DNA of 34,518 nt from Kineosporia sp. R_H_3 (GTDB lineage Bacteria > Actinomycetota > Actinomycetes > Actinomycetales > Kineosporiaceae). This document shows positions 17,101 to 25,390 of this stretch, in pieces. Position 1 is the first letter of the stretch. Each line of letters starts with the position of its first letter. The notes below the pieces were generated by a model. It saw nothing but the letters and a program-made list of their open reading frames with translations, made no database searches and was not told the DNA's origin. The stretch covers positions 1 to 34,518 of the forward strand of contig NZ_MWLL01000236.1 in the NCBI RefSeq assembly GCF_002198675.1, given 5' to 3'. Made by a program: the position numbers and the translations under genes.

Positions 17101-17981
17101 GTAAGACCCTCGCCCTCCTTGACCTCAAGTTGCCCCGCGGCGGCATGGCGGGCGAGAGAGACGCTCGGGATGGGCCGTGTTGGAAGGACGATCCAGCGCC
17201 TCACGTCGTCCGTGAACGTGGCCTCGACGGACCACGAACGCTGGATGTCAGCAATCTGCTTCGTAGCCTGGCGTTCGTGCGTTACGAGCGCCTGTGCGTC
17301 GACACCAGGTCCCCAGCCGTCCATCGGGTAAACCCGCAGTAGCGCGGGATCGCCGTCGCTGTCCTTGGCCTCAAATACGCGCGAGCGCCCGACGCTCTCG
17401 ACCTCCGCCTCAACAATAAACGGTCCGAGCTCCGACGGCTTAGCCTCTCGCACAGCCAGCCCGCTGACGAAGTCCATCACCTTCTTCCGGATCTGCTGGA
17501 AGCCAGTTACACCACTGTCGTCCTCCTGCAGGGCTCCAGCAGCGTCATCGAGCAAGAGGATCTGGTCGTCGTCGTACGGGTAACTGCTCGTGTCGAGGTC
17601 GAGGTTCGGATGCGACAGCAGGACCCGCGCTTGGACGAGGTGAGTGCCCCTAGCGGCAGAGCCGTACCCCTGAACCGCGTCCTTGAGGACGCCGGCGAGG
17701 ATCTTGGCGACCTGGCTGTTGCGGCCGATAGGGCTTTGGCGCAGTTGACCCTTGACCTGCCAGCCGCCGTTCTGCACCCGGATGGTGGGGCCCCAGTGCT
17801 TCTGCTCCAAAACGAATATGCGGTTGGTGCCGATGACGAGGAGATCGACGTCGTCCTTCTGCGGGGTCGGCAAGGCCCGGCCAGCGACGATCAACCACTC
17901 TGCGGGTAGACCAGCCGCCAGAGTCTCAGCGGTGTCCTGCTCGCCCGGCCCCGCGTAGGCGTAGACGACAAGTTCAGCCAC
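14193..17981 (-). CDS. NERD nuclease-pseudokinase-Ser/Thr kinase-NTPase fusion (MAD6/PglW-like), 1262 aa
   Basis: Domains in order. A NERD nuclease-like domain (1-130) has DVDLLVIG (about 45) and VLEQKHW (about 61) giving D...ExK. A degenerate kinase (about 190-460) has HRGLMP in place of HRD and RDFY in place of DFG. An active-looking Ser/Thr kinase (about 485-760) has glycine loop GQGSFA, VIK, HRDISPNN, DFG and APE. A P-loop NTPase has GNPGDGKTS (about 797). A Cys cluster, CKTCTARGVCP (about 945-956), is followed by an unrecognised C-terminus. NERD plus kinase is known in PglW of BREX/Pgl and in MAD6. The P-loop and Cys part may correspond to DptF. I chose GTG 17981, with GAGGGGG upstream and 8 bases of overlap with the helicase stop, over the longer frame to 18029. 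It probably phosphorylates partner proteins when infection is sensed. Confidence 0.88.
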   Translation of the reverse strand: MAELVVYAYAGPGEQDTAETLAAGLPAEWLIVAGRALPTPQKDDVDLLVIGTNRIFVLEQKHWGPTIRVQNGGWQVKGQLRQSPIGRNSQVAKILAGVLKDAVQGYGSAARGTHLVQARVLLSHPNLDLDTSSYPYDDDQILLLDDAAGALQEDDSGVTGFQQIRKKVMDFVSGLAVREAKPSELGPFIVEAEVESVGRSRVFEAKDSDGDPALLRVYPMDGWGPGVDAQALVTHERQATKQIADIQRSWSVEATFTDDVRRWIVLPTRPIPSVSLARHAAAGQLEVKEGEGLTARAAGIVVDAFDALAEVHQTGVVHRGLMPARVLVGKQDRVLFRDFYLAHADNQATVGPILADTVDGSVPFRAPEVTQLIGAATTKSDVYSLALTLLWWINGDVAVKDSDAVKVAAVAAAQLDPFTKLLAKCLADKPTDRPEAAGAAAMFRALLQPLPPAPRTPGASDGRPDDVFAEGQAVGPHGRWRIERELGQGSFAISWLATDTQLNAQRVIKQYFASKAVANAQLEFEAAAKLHHPRCARVWDFSPKPPVYLVSDYIAGRTLKELGQERVATEEDFRQVALDILEALAYIHDEGQLHRDISPNNIVVRDDGHAILIDFGLSVARVDARSMAGTPWYMAPEVVAGNWSVSADLYSLGATLLHTMLGRPPFKNWDKHDLDLLSAEEEETWGPTGVAIANAFFKLVAPRPQDRSVDGQPASAAAFAHYLKTVATAKVEDGREVVNPTVLSLRRLYRGSAVGNAGNRGLDDDFARQTYVETRLDSHLTPSVLGGQLDVVLLTGNPGDGKTSYLSTLRDYLLEAGAFDIVEPTAAGWRMKLGRRTYAAVYDASEARGGMTSDEIVTEALTGEAEHTALIAINDGRLLNFFVAYQDVFPDCYVAVSRYSQGQAANTPRIAIVDLKRRSVAPTPPDNHGLAGAVLDSFVAPSLWTDCKTCTARGVCPILANRNLLRESGKGPLLELVSISHLRRKRRATFRDVRSAIAWTITADRGCEDIHAAINEGRDLRMADDARAFDVAFDASNQDYLVAEWATVDPDLLSTPGVERALRDGTYVPDGGHRPGSERRQLFFDGAGRTGMSRDEVRAYRFFDEFVGVLEGREDIEFVLAKVLLGLSRVLGAHGYRAAALALRDGESAGWSVLREIPAEEFTLSPLPVDATYVEQQSDGLRLSHRLGNLVLTLDSYEIVRRAAEGEILGDAGSDAVKLELSAFGNVLRTTPAHRVQVVDPAGRPDAIKVIGGVITREGVNS

Positions 17982-19605
17982 GATCAGGTACCCCCTCGTA
18001 GTGGTCGGGCCAAAGCCATCGGCGGACATGAGCCTTGTCCGTGCTGAGGATCTTCAGATAACTGTTGTCGCGGGTGTAAGTGATGAGGAGTTGATCCTTG
18101 GCCCGGGTCGCGCCCACAAAGGACGCGCGAGCGATCCTTAGCGAATCATCATCCTCGGGATCAAGTGGCGGCAATGTGTCGAGACCGAAGAAGAAGACAA
18201 CCGGAAACTCGTGACCCTTCGCCGAGTGAGGCGTGATGATCTTGACGGTGTTGGTAGTGCGGTCGAACGCCTTCTTGTCATCCTTTGACACGACAGCCGC
18301 ATATGGGATCTCGACTGCGTCGAATGCAGATCGGATATGACCGACGAGGCCCTTGTATCTAGGGATTATCACGGCGATGTCGCCTGGCTCACGATCGCCA
18401 CTTGCCAGCATCATGCTGACCTCCCAGGCGACCACAGCTGCTTGCTCGGCCGGGGAGTCTGCCCAGATCAAGTCGACAGGTTCGCCATCTGGCGCCTGAT
18501 CCATCGAGGCAACTGTGAATTCCTCACTGATTCCCGAGACTGCTCCCAGGATGTTGCGAGTCGTCCGGTATGGCCGGTGAAGATGCAGCTCCTCGACACC
18601 CCGCCCATTGATGATCTCTGGGAGGTCGTGGTCACCGTAAAGTGACTGCGCATTGTCACCTGCCATCACCATCCCGCCACGGTTGGGCGTAAGCGCTTGG
18701 TAAATTATCGCGAGCCACGACGCATTGAAGTCCTGCACCTCGTCGAGGAGGACAGCATCAGCGATCGGTTGCCTATCGCTCAGCCTCGCCTGAGCCATAT
18801 TCCGCCGGTTCGCTGCCTCGTCGGTGAAAGAGAACCGAACGCCGTATTCTGCGGCGAATGGCCACATCGTGGTCACTTCGACGTTGGGGTAGCCGGCGAC
18901 CAAGCTCTTGAGATAGGAAACCAGTGCGTTGTTGAAACACAAGAACTTGATCCGCCAATCCGGATGATGCGCGGAAAGCCAGCGTCCGCGTGCGGCCAGC
19001 ACGAGTGTCTTGCCGCTGCCCGGCGGCCCTTGCACGCGGGCCACATCGATGTCCTCACGCTGCGCAATCGAGGCCTGCACGGTGTCCAGAGTGACCCGCA
19101 ACCTCTCTCGCTCGCCGGCACCCTCGTCGCGGGCGCCGCGACGAAAGGTGGTCTCAAACGTGAACGTTGGCTCCAGTAGCTCAGCGATTGAGGCGGCGAG
19201 GCTTTCGCCGAGCGGCTGCGCCCGCAAGGTCGTCAACCAGGTCGGATCGACGAGCTGCCTTGGACTGATGCTCGTGCGTCCGCCCAGGCCTACTTGCGGC
19301 TCCCTGAGTTGGTGTTGAGGGTTCAGCACCACCCTCCCAATCGGGGTGGCCGCGTCCAGTCGCAGAGTCTGACGCAGGGAGTGCACCTTCTCGTTGAGAC
19401 GCAGGAATGGCGCGGGATCGCCCACCTTGGCTTGCGACTCGTCGATGTCGATGGCCACAAGGCCGATCTTCGGATGGAGCACGACGAGACTCGGTTCACC
19501 GTCACCGGCGAGCAGGACAACCCGCCCGCCATCTTCCGCGAGCTGCTTGGAGAGGGTACGGACGACTGTCTGAGCGTCGAACGTGGCGTCAGAACTCGTC
19601 GTCAT
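17974..19605 (-). CDS. UvrD/Rep-like helicase with degenerate NERD-like N-terminus, 543 aa
   Basis: This is a superfamily 1 helicase-type ATPase. Walker A is GPPGSGKTLVLAARG (about residue 195), Walker B/motif II is LLDEVQDF (about 285), motif III is MAGDNAQSLYG (about 318), motif V is TPHSAKGHEFPVVF (about 458) and motif VI is FVGATRAKDQLLI (about 497). The N-terminus (VVLLAGDGEPSLVVLHPKIG then VAIDIDES) follows the NERD pattern, but the nuclease Asp and ExK positions read PS and DID, so it is probably catalytically dead. ATG 19605 has GGAAGG six bases upstream. It is the first gene of the tightly overlapping operon; the kinase fusion begins 8 bases before its stop. It likely unwinds or senses foreign DNA for the downstream kinase and HerA-type motor. 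That role is inferred. Confidence 0.87.
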   Translation of the reverse strand: MTTSSDATFDAQTVVRTLSKQLAEDGGRVVLLAGDGEPSLVVLHPKIGLVAIDIDESQAKVGDPAPFLRLNEKVHSLRQTLRLDAATPIGRVVLNPQHQLREPQVGLGGRTSISPRQLVDPTWLTTLRAQPLGESLAASIAELLEPTFTFETTFRRGARDEGAGERERLRVTLDTVQASIAQREDIDVARVQGPPGSGKTLVLAARGRWLSAHHPDWRIKFLCFNNALVSYLKSLVAGYPNVEVTTMWPFAAEYGVRFSFTDEAANRRNMAQARLSDRQPIADAVLLDEVQDFNASWLAIIYQALTPNRGGMVMAGDNAQSLYGDHDLPEIINGRGVEELHLHRPYRTTRNILGAVSGISEEFTVASMDQAPDGEPVDLIWADSPAEQAAVVAWEVSMMLASGDREPGDIAVIIPRYKGLVGHIRSAFDAVEIPYAAVVSKDDKKAFDRTTNTVKIITPHSAKGHEFPVVFFFGLDTLPPLDPEDDDSLRIARASFVGATRAKDQLLITYTRDNSYLKILSTDKAHVRRWLWPDHYEGVPDRG

Positions 19606-19638
19606 CGCCACCTTCCCCAACCGTCAGTCACGTAGCGC

Positions 19639-19683
19639 ATGGCCCAGGCTAGTGAATTCCCCTGGGCATGGCCCCTGGGCATG
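19639..19683. promoter_or_regulatory. Repeat cluster, candidate operator of the defence operon
   Basis: Two 12-base direct repeats CCCCTGGGCATG (19659-19670 and 19672-19683) stand one base apart. A third copy lies inverted with one extra base (CATGGCCCAGG, 19639-19649), giving a dyad across the intervening CTAGTGAATT. The cluster is 34-78 bases upstream of the helicase ATG, a fitting place for a repressor or activator of the operon. No regulator gene is adjacent. Seen directly; the function is inferred. Confidence 0.4.
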
Positions 19684-19708
19684 TCCGGACACTGCCTGGC
19701 GAGAGTCC

Positions 19709-19871
19709 TCAGCCGACGGCGTGAGGCTGTTCGTGAGCGTAGTAGGCGTCTTCGAGTCGGGGGACGAAATGTCGCCTTGCGACTGAATAGGCAGCGGTCG
19801 CCCGGCCTGGCCCGGTCGGCGGTGAAGGCGAACTCGACGTCTTCGACGACCTTCCAGGGCGTCAGCTGCAT
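19709..19871 (-). pseudogene. Possible frameshifted small ORF
   Basis: An ATG at 19871, two bases after the stop of the 60-residue ORF upstream, opens MQLTPWKVVEDVEFAFTADR with good third-position G/C. After about 27 codons the coding look moves to the next frame (ARRHFVPRLEDAYYAHEQPH, stop at 19709). One inserted base would explain this. I do not recognise the product. If real, it is a decayed gene of about 54 codons sitting in the leader of the defence operon. Confidence 0.3.
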
Positions 19872-19873
19872 GA

Positions 19874-20056
19874 TCAGACAGCGTTGAACCCGCTGATCGT
19901 CTGGGGCAGGGGCGTCGTCGTTAGCCGACAGCCGCCGACCGACTCGGCTGGCAAGGTGGCGGCCAACCGGACCAATTGGCGGCCGTCGCTGAACGCCATT
20001 GCGCCATAGGCGTGCCGGGTCGCGACCAGACCCGCCCCTACGGCCGTCAGTGACAT
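19874..20056 (-). CDS. Small hypothetical protein, 60 aa
   Basis: The ATG at 20056 is preceded by an unusually strong ribosome site (AGGAGGGAGGGG), and third positions are mostly G/C. The product begins MSLTAVGAGLVATRHAYGAM and contains FSDGRQLVRLAATLPAESVG. There is no membrane segment or known motif. It begins 31 bases after the HelD-like stop on the same strand, so it may share its transcript. The gene after it looks frameshifted, so this could also be the surviving front of a larger broken gene. Confidence 0.4.
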   Translation of the reverse strand: MSLTAVGAGLVATRHAYGAMAFSDGRQLVRLAATLPAESVGGCRLTTTPLPQTISGFNAV

Positions 20057-20087
20057 ACCCCTCCCTCCTCACGAACCGCGCCACGTT

Positions 20088-22424
20088 TCAGTCCAGGAAC
20101 TCAAGAAGATCATCCGCAGACACCTGCAACTCACGCCGAATTGTGTCGATGAGAATCGGCCACAGCTCAGGCGCCACGGAGGCTTTAACCTGTGCGGCCA
20201 GCTCAGCAGCGCTCGCCATGAGGACCGTACTCTGGAGCGGCGTTGTGACGAGTTCTCGCCGCCATCTGTCCGCTTCAGTCCTTGAGGCCGCCGGTTCTGC
20301 GGCGGCCGTCGTCGGCGCCGAAGTGACCGATGCATCTCGGCCCCCCATGGCGGTGACCTCTCGGGACGACGCCTTGACATCGGATTCATGGCCTTCGCCT
20401 ATCGATTGCGTCGGAATCGTGGGCGTGCCAGCGGACGCCGAAGCTTCGCTTGGCATGCCGGCTTCCTCCAACCCGGTGCCCGCAAGTCCTTCGTGCACAA
20501 CAGCGAGGTGCTTCGTTGTTCGCGTGAGTGCGATATACAACAGGCGTAAGCCCTTATCCGTCCGAGCAATACCAACTGGGTCAACAACGACCACGGCTTC
20601 GAACTCGAGACCCTTCGCTGTTGCCGGGTCGACGATGTTGATGCCACTCGGCGCGAGCTCGCCGTCCAGGCCGTCCGCCCACTTCACGTCACGAGCCCGC
20701 ATGACCTCGGCAAGCTCTGCCCATCGTCCAAGCGGCGCGATGATGCCAACGAAGAGTCCGCGAGCCGCGTACGACTGTGCCTTTGATACCGCCACCCGCA
20801 CAAGGTCACCAGAATCGTCGAACACCAGATCAGGTGGCCCGACCGATCGCACGACTCGCGGGGGCTCGACATGGGGGGCGATCCGCGGCAGCAATTGCGC
20901 AGCTAGGGCCATGACTTCCTGCGGTACCCGATACCCAATCTTGAGGGTTTCGACGGTTCCGGGGTACTTCTGCTTCAAGCTCGCCACGACGTCCCACCAG
21001 TCATCGCACGCGCCCGGAGCTGTTGACTGAGCGATATCGCCGACGAGTGTCATCGAGCCGTCGAGGCTTCGGCGTCGAAGCGACCGAAGCTGCATGGGCG
21101 TGAGGTCCTGGGCCTCGTCGACCACGATGTGCCTGTATCGCTGCGGAGCTCCGACCAGTAGCGCATGCGCCTCATCTAGGAGCGGGACATCCGCGTCCGT
21201 CCAGCGTTCCTCTGACACGCGATCAGCCGCCTGCCGGTAAAGCGCTTGGACCTCTGCTGCGGTGAACACATCACCGGCCGCCTCGAGCAACCGCTCACGA
21301 GACCCCAGGAGCTCTCTCAAGAACTGAGCCGGGCTCAAGCTGGGCCATAGCCGTTCCAGAATTGCATCCACGACGTTCGCGGGAGCTGAACCGCCGGACC
21401 GTGCTTCGAGCGGTCGCTGGATCACAGCTCGCAACTGGTTGCGAGCCGTCATGTACGGCGTAGCGGGGAACTCCTGCCGCAAGTCAGCGACAATCGCTTC
21501 AAGCTGATCGTCGTCCATCGCGAGGTCCGCGGCCCTGAACCCCTCCGGGACGCGGATGCGAGCACGAAGCCCTCGTTCCAGCAAGCCGGCCATCCGGTTT
21601 TCGGCCTTGAGACTTGCCAACGACACCAGTTCCGCGGTGCCGGTTGAGGGTGCCGGTCCTAGGGCCTTCAGGTGGCGATGGTCAACACCGTGATCACCAA
21701 GGTCCGGCAGGACCCGGCTGATGTATCGGCCGAAGGTCGCGTTGGGGCCCACAACGAGGACCTCTGCCGTTGTCAGGGTTGGTTCGTTGAACAACAGCCA
21801 GGACACGCGGTGCAATGCGACGGCCGTCTTCCCCGTGCCCGGGCCTCCCTGGATGACTAGCAGCGACTCAAGCGGATGCCGGATCAGCGTGTCCTGCGCC
21901 GCCTGGATGGTCGCCGCGATGTCCCGCATCGAGTCGTCGCGGCTGCTGTTCAGGGCAGCCATGACTGAGTCGTCCTTCCGGACGTACTCGGCTTCGTCGA
22001 ACCGTTCCAACTCTTCGAGGAGATCTGCGAAGACGAGGTCCTGCCAGTCCTCGATGCGGTTGCGCTTTGCCTCGAAGGTTCGCTTGCGCGTCACACCGCC
22101 GGGCTCGTTCGCCGTCGCACGGTAGAAGGGGATGGCAGCCGGGCTCTGCCAGTTGATGACTAGCGCGTCCTTGTCCTCGTTGAGGACCGATCTCTTCCCG
22201 ATGTAGAGGCGCTCACCGTCGAGGTCGAACCTGCCGAAGGCAACGGCGTCGTCCTGCGACACGGCCAGTCGGGCGCGCTTCGCGTTCTCGTGGAGCGCAT
22301 GGCCTGCCTTCGTGTCGGCCGCCTGCAACGCCGCGAGGTCGAGGCTTTCGAGTTGCCGATCACGCTCTGCTAGTGCCGCGTCGAAGTAGTCCTGCTCTGC
22401 TGCCAACTCCGCGGGATCTGTCAT
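20088..22424 (-). CDS. helD: HelD-like UvrD-family helicase with C-terminal extension, 778 aa
   Basis: HelD proteins use ATP to free RNA polymerase stuck on DNA or bound to ligand; in some actinobacteria they affect rifampicin tolerance. The N-terminus (AEQDYFDAALAERDRQLESL) is the family's coiled-coil arm, followed by WQSPAAIPFYRA. Walker A is GGPGTGKTAVALHR (about residue 195), Walker B is VVDEAQDL (about 433), then LVGDIAQS (about 460) and ALTRTTKHLAVVH near 632. After that, about 130 extra residues follow: a low-complexity Ala/Ser/Thr linker and a small helical end (PELWPILIDTI, LLEFLD). I chose ATG 22424, with GGGAG seven bases upstream, over the longer frame to 22592. Codon use is closer to the accessory left part than to the genes on the right. 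It may be an island copy rather than the housekeeping one. Confidence 0.82.
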   Translation of the reverse strand: MTDPAELAAEQDYFDAALAERDRQLESLDLAALQAADTKAGHALHENAKRARLAVSQDDAVAFGRFDLDGERLYIGKRSVLNEDKDALVINWQSPAAIPFYRATANEPGGVTRKRTFEAKRNRIEDWQDLVFADLLEELERFDEAEYVRKDDSVMAALNSSRDDSMRDIAATIQAAQDTLIRHPLESLLVIQGGPGTGKTAVALHRVSWLLFNEPTLTTAEVLVVGPNATFGRYISRVLPDLGDHGVDHRHLKALGPAPSTGTAELVSLASLKAENRMAGLLERGLRARIRVPEGFRAADLAMDDDQLEAIVADLRQEFPATPYMTARNQLRAVIQRPLEARSGGSAPANVVDAILERLWPSLSPAQFLRELLGSRERLLEAAGDVFTAAEVQALYRQAADRVSEERWTDADVPLLDEAHALLVGAPQRYRHIVVDEAQDLTPMQLRSLRRRSLDGSMTLVGDIAQSTAPGACDDWWDVVASLKQKYPGTVETLKIGYRVPQEVMALAAQLLPRIAPHVEPPRVVRSVGPPDLVFDDSGDLVRVAVSKAQSYAARGLFVGIIAPLGRWAELAEVMRARDVKWADGLDGELAPSGINIVDPATAKGLEFEAVVVVDPVGIARTDKGLRLLYIALTRTTKHLAVVHEGLAGTGLEEAGMPSEASASAGTPTIPTQSIGEGHESDVKASSREVTAMGGRDASVTSAPTTAAAEPAASRTEADRWRRELVTTPLQSTVLMASAAELAAQVKASVAPELWPILIDTIRRELQVSADDLLEFLD

Positions 22425-22593
22425 CCCGTCGCTCCCACGATGATCTCCGTCGCCGCCCCGTCGCGACCGACATTCGACATCTTGCCAGCGGCCACGAGCC
22501 ACCGTTACGAGATGGCTAAACGGGGGCATCGCCAGACTTGCGCGTAGGGGCCTACGAGGAGCGCCGTCCAGGGCGCCGGAGCATCCGCTCAAG

Positions 22594-22613
22594 TTTGGGG
22601 CGTATTTGGGGCG
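22594..22613. repeat. Short direct repeat TTTGGGGCG x2
   Basis: TTTGGGGCG occurs at 22594-22602 and 22605-22613, separated by TA, between the HelD-like gene and the tRNA-Arg terminator. It lies where an integrated element would begin, just beyond the 3' end of a tRNA. It could belong to an attachment region, but I found no matching copy elsewhere in the window. Confidence 0.3.
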
Positions 22614-22662
22614 ACCACCCGATCAAGCCCGCTCAGCCCCGGTGACAGCCGGACGAAACAAG

Positions 22663-22702
22663 ATCGGCCCCTGACCCGCGCATCCGCAGGTCAGGGGCCG
22701 AT
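22663..22702 (-). terminator. Rho-independent-type terminator after tRNA-Arg
   Basis: A perfect 14-bp stem (ATCGGCCCCTGACC / GGTCAGGGGCCGAT) with a 12-base loop lies about 20 bases past the tRNA-Arg 3' end. On the minus strand it is followed by CTTGTTTCG, a modest T-rich tail. Confidence 0.75.
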
Positions 22703-22721
22703 TTGTCGCTGTCTCAACGAG

Positions 22722-22794
22722 TGCGCCCGAAGGGATTCGAACCCCTAACCTTCTGATCCGTAGTCAGATGCTCTATCCGTTGAGCTACGGGCGC
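22722..22794 (-). tRNA. tRNA-Arg (anticodon ACG)
   Basis: A 73-base cloverleaf read on the minus strand. The acceptor stem is GCGCCCG/CGGGCGC with discriminator A. The D arm contains AGCTCAACGGATAGAGC. The anticodon stem TCTGA/TCAGA encloses loop CTACGGA, giving anticodon ACG. The T arm has GGTTCGAATCC. CCA is not encoded. Its 3' end faces the accessory region, the arrangement expected when an element has integrated into a tRNA gene. Confidence 0.95.
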
Positions 22795-23107
22795 GTGCTC
22801 CCCGGCCGGGCCGGGCAACGGGTACCGAGGATACCCGAACGGGCCGCTGGGACCGAATCGGGTTTCGGGAGCAGGCCAGCCGCGCCACGACGCGGGCCAC
22901 CACGCCTCGGGAGCAGCCCGCCGGACGGCGCGCCGTCGGCGGCCGTCCGAGACCGGCGAAGCCAACGTCCGACGTCGCGGCCCGTGACGACGCACGCGCC
23001 CCGGGGACTCCCCGTCGATGCGTCCCGGCGCCACCCCGGAGACGGTCGACCTTGTGAACACGTGACGTTCCGTAAACGGTTTCATCGCCCCTCGGGCCAC
23101 TGACAAC

Positions 23108-23119
23108 GCTGTCGACAGC
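23108..23119. promoter_or_regulatory. 12-bp palindrome upstream of pckG copy 1
   Basis: GCTGTCGACAGC is a perfect palindrome in the long leader region (22795-23346) before the first PEPCK gene. That region holds no gene that I can support. The palindrome may be a regulator site, but nothing ties it to a named protein. Confidence 0.25.
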
Positions 23120-23167
23120 AACTTTTTGCAGCGGAACGGCAGTTGGCTTTCGCGCAGGTCAGGGGCT

Positions 23168-23183
23168 TGTGACAAGTTTCACT
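23168..23183 (+). promoter_or_regulatory. CRP/GlxR-like site upstream of pckG copy 1
   Basis: TGTGA-CAAGTT-TCACT matches the cyclic-AMP receptor half-site pair TGTGA-N6-TCACA except for the last base. It lies about 45 bases upstream of a TACGGT box at 23227-23232 and 164 bases before the GTG start. Control of PEPCK by CRP/GlxR-type proteins fits its role in gluconeogenesis. No second site of this quality was seen before pckG copy 2. Confidence 0.5.
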
Positions 23184-23226
23184 AGGCTCCCACCGGGGAA
23201 GTGTTCACATCGCCGGGCACCGCTCT

Positions 23227-23232
23227 TACGGT
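23227..23232 (+). promoter_or_regulatory. Candidate -10 box of pckG copy 1
   Basis: TACGGT fits the actinobacterial TANNNT -10 pattern. The same hexamer stands at almost the same distance (114-116 bases) before the GTG of both pckG copies, which supports it. No clear TTGACA-like -35 box is visible. Confidence 0.35.
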
Positions 23233-23296
23233 GGTTGAGCGGCCGGTAACACGGATGTAGCACCTCAGTGATGTCACGCCGCGTAACCAGGATGAC

Positions 23297-23313
23297 GGCC
23301 GGTCGAACCGGCC
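23297..23313 (+). promoter_or_regulatory. Leader hairpin of pckG copy 1
   Basis: GGCCGGT-CGA-ACCGGCC forms a perfect 7-bp stem with a 3-base loop, 33 bases before the GTG start. The second pckG has a hairpin of the same geometry but different sequence. It may affect mRNA stability or translation. Confidence 0.4.
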
Positions 23314-23346
23314 TCCGCAAGCACACCCCCGAGGAAAGGGCAGCCA

Positions 23347-25242
<1,896 letters not shown>

Positions 25243-25267
25243 TCCTCCCAGGACGAAGATCGCGTGA

Positions 25268-25297
25268 CGGCCGGGCGGGGACCTCCCCGCCCGGCCG
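25268..25297 (+). terminator. Terminator after pckG copy 1
   Basis: A 13-bp perfect stem CGGCCGGGCGGGG / CCCCGCCCGGCCG with loop ACCT begins 25 bases after the PEPCK stop. It is followed by TTCGCGTT, with no long T run, as is common in high-GC actinobacteria. Confidence 0.75.
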
Positions 25298-25390
25298 TTC
25301 GCGTTCCCGGCACTCTTCCCACATCGCCCGCGGCACCGCAGTATGGAACTCCAGCCCGACCGACCCACTGCCGTGTCATCGGGGGACGCC

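Noticed and set aside
19602-20084. A 160-codon minus-strand frame ending with an ATGA overlap at the helicase start
   Set aside because: The second half has poor third-position G/C and is Arg-rich, and any ATGA start creates such a stop in the next frame. Only the short segment beginning at 19871 looks coding.
1-22722. A second copy of the tRNA-Arg 3' end as an attachment site
   Set aside because: I read through the intergenic stretches, including 4135-4565, and found no matching run of useful length.
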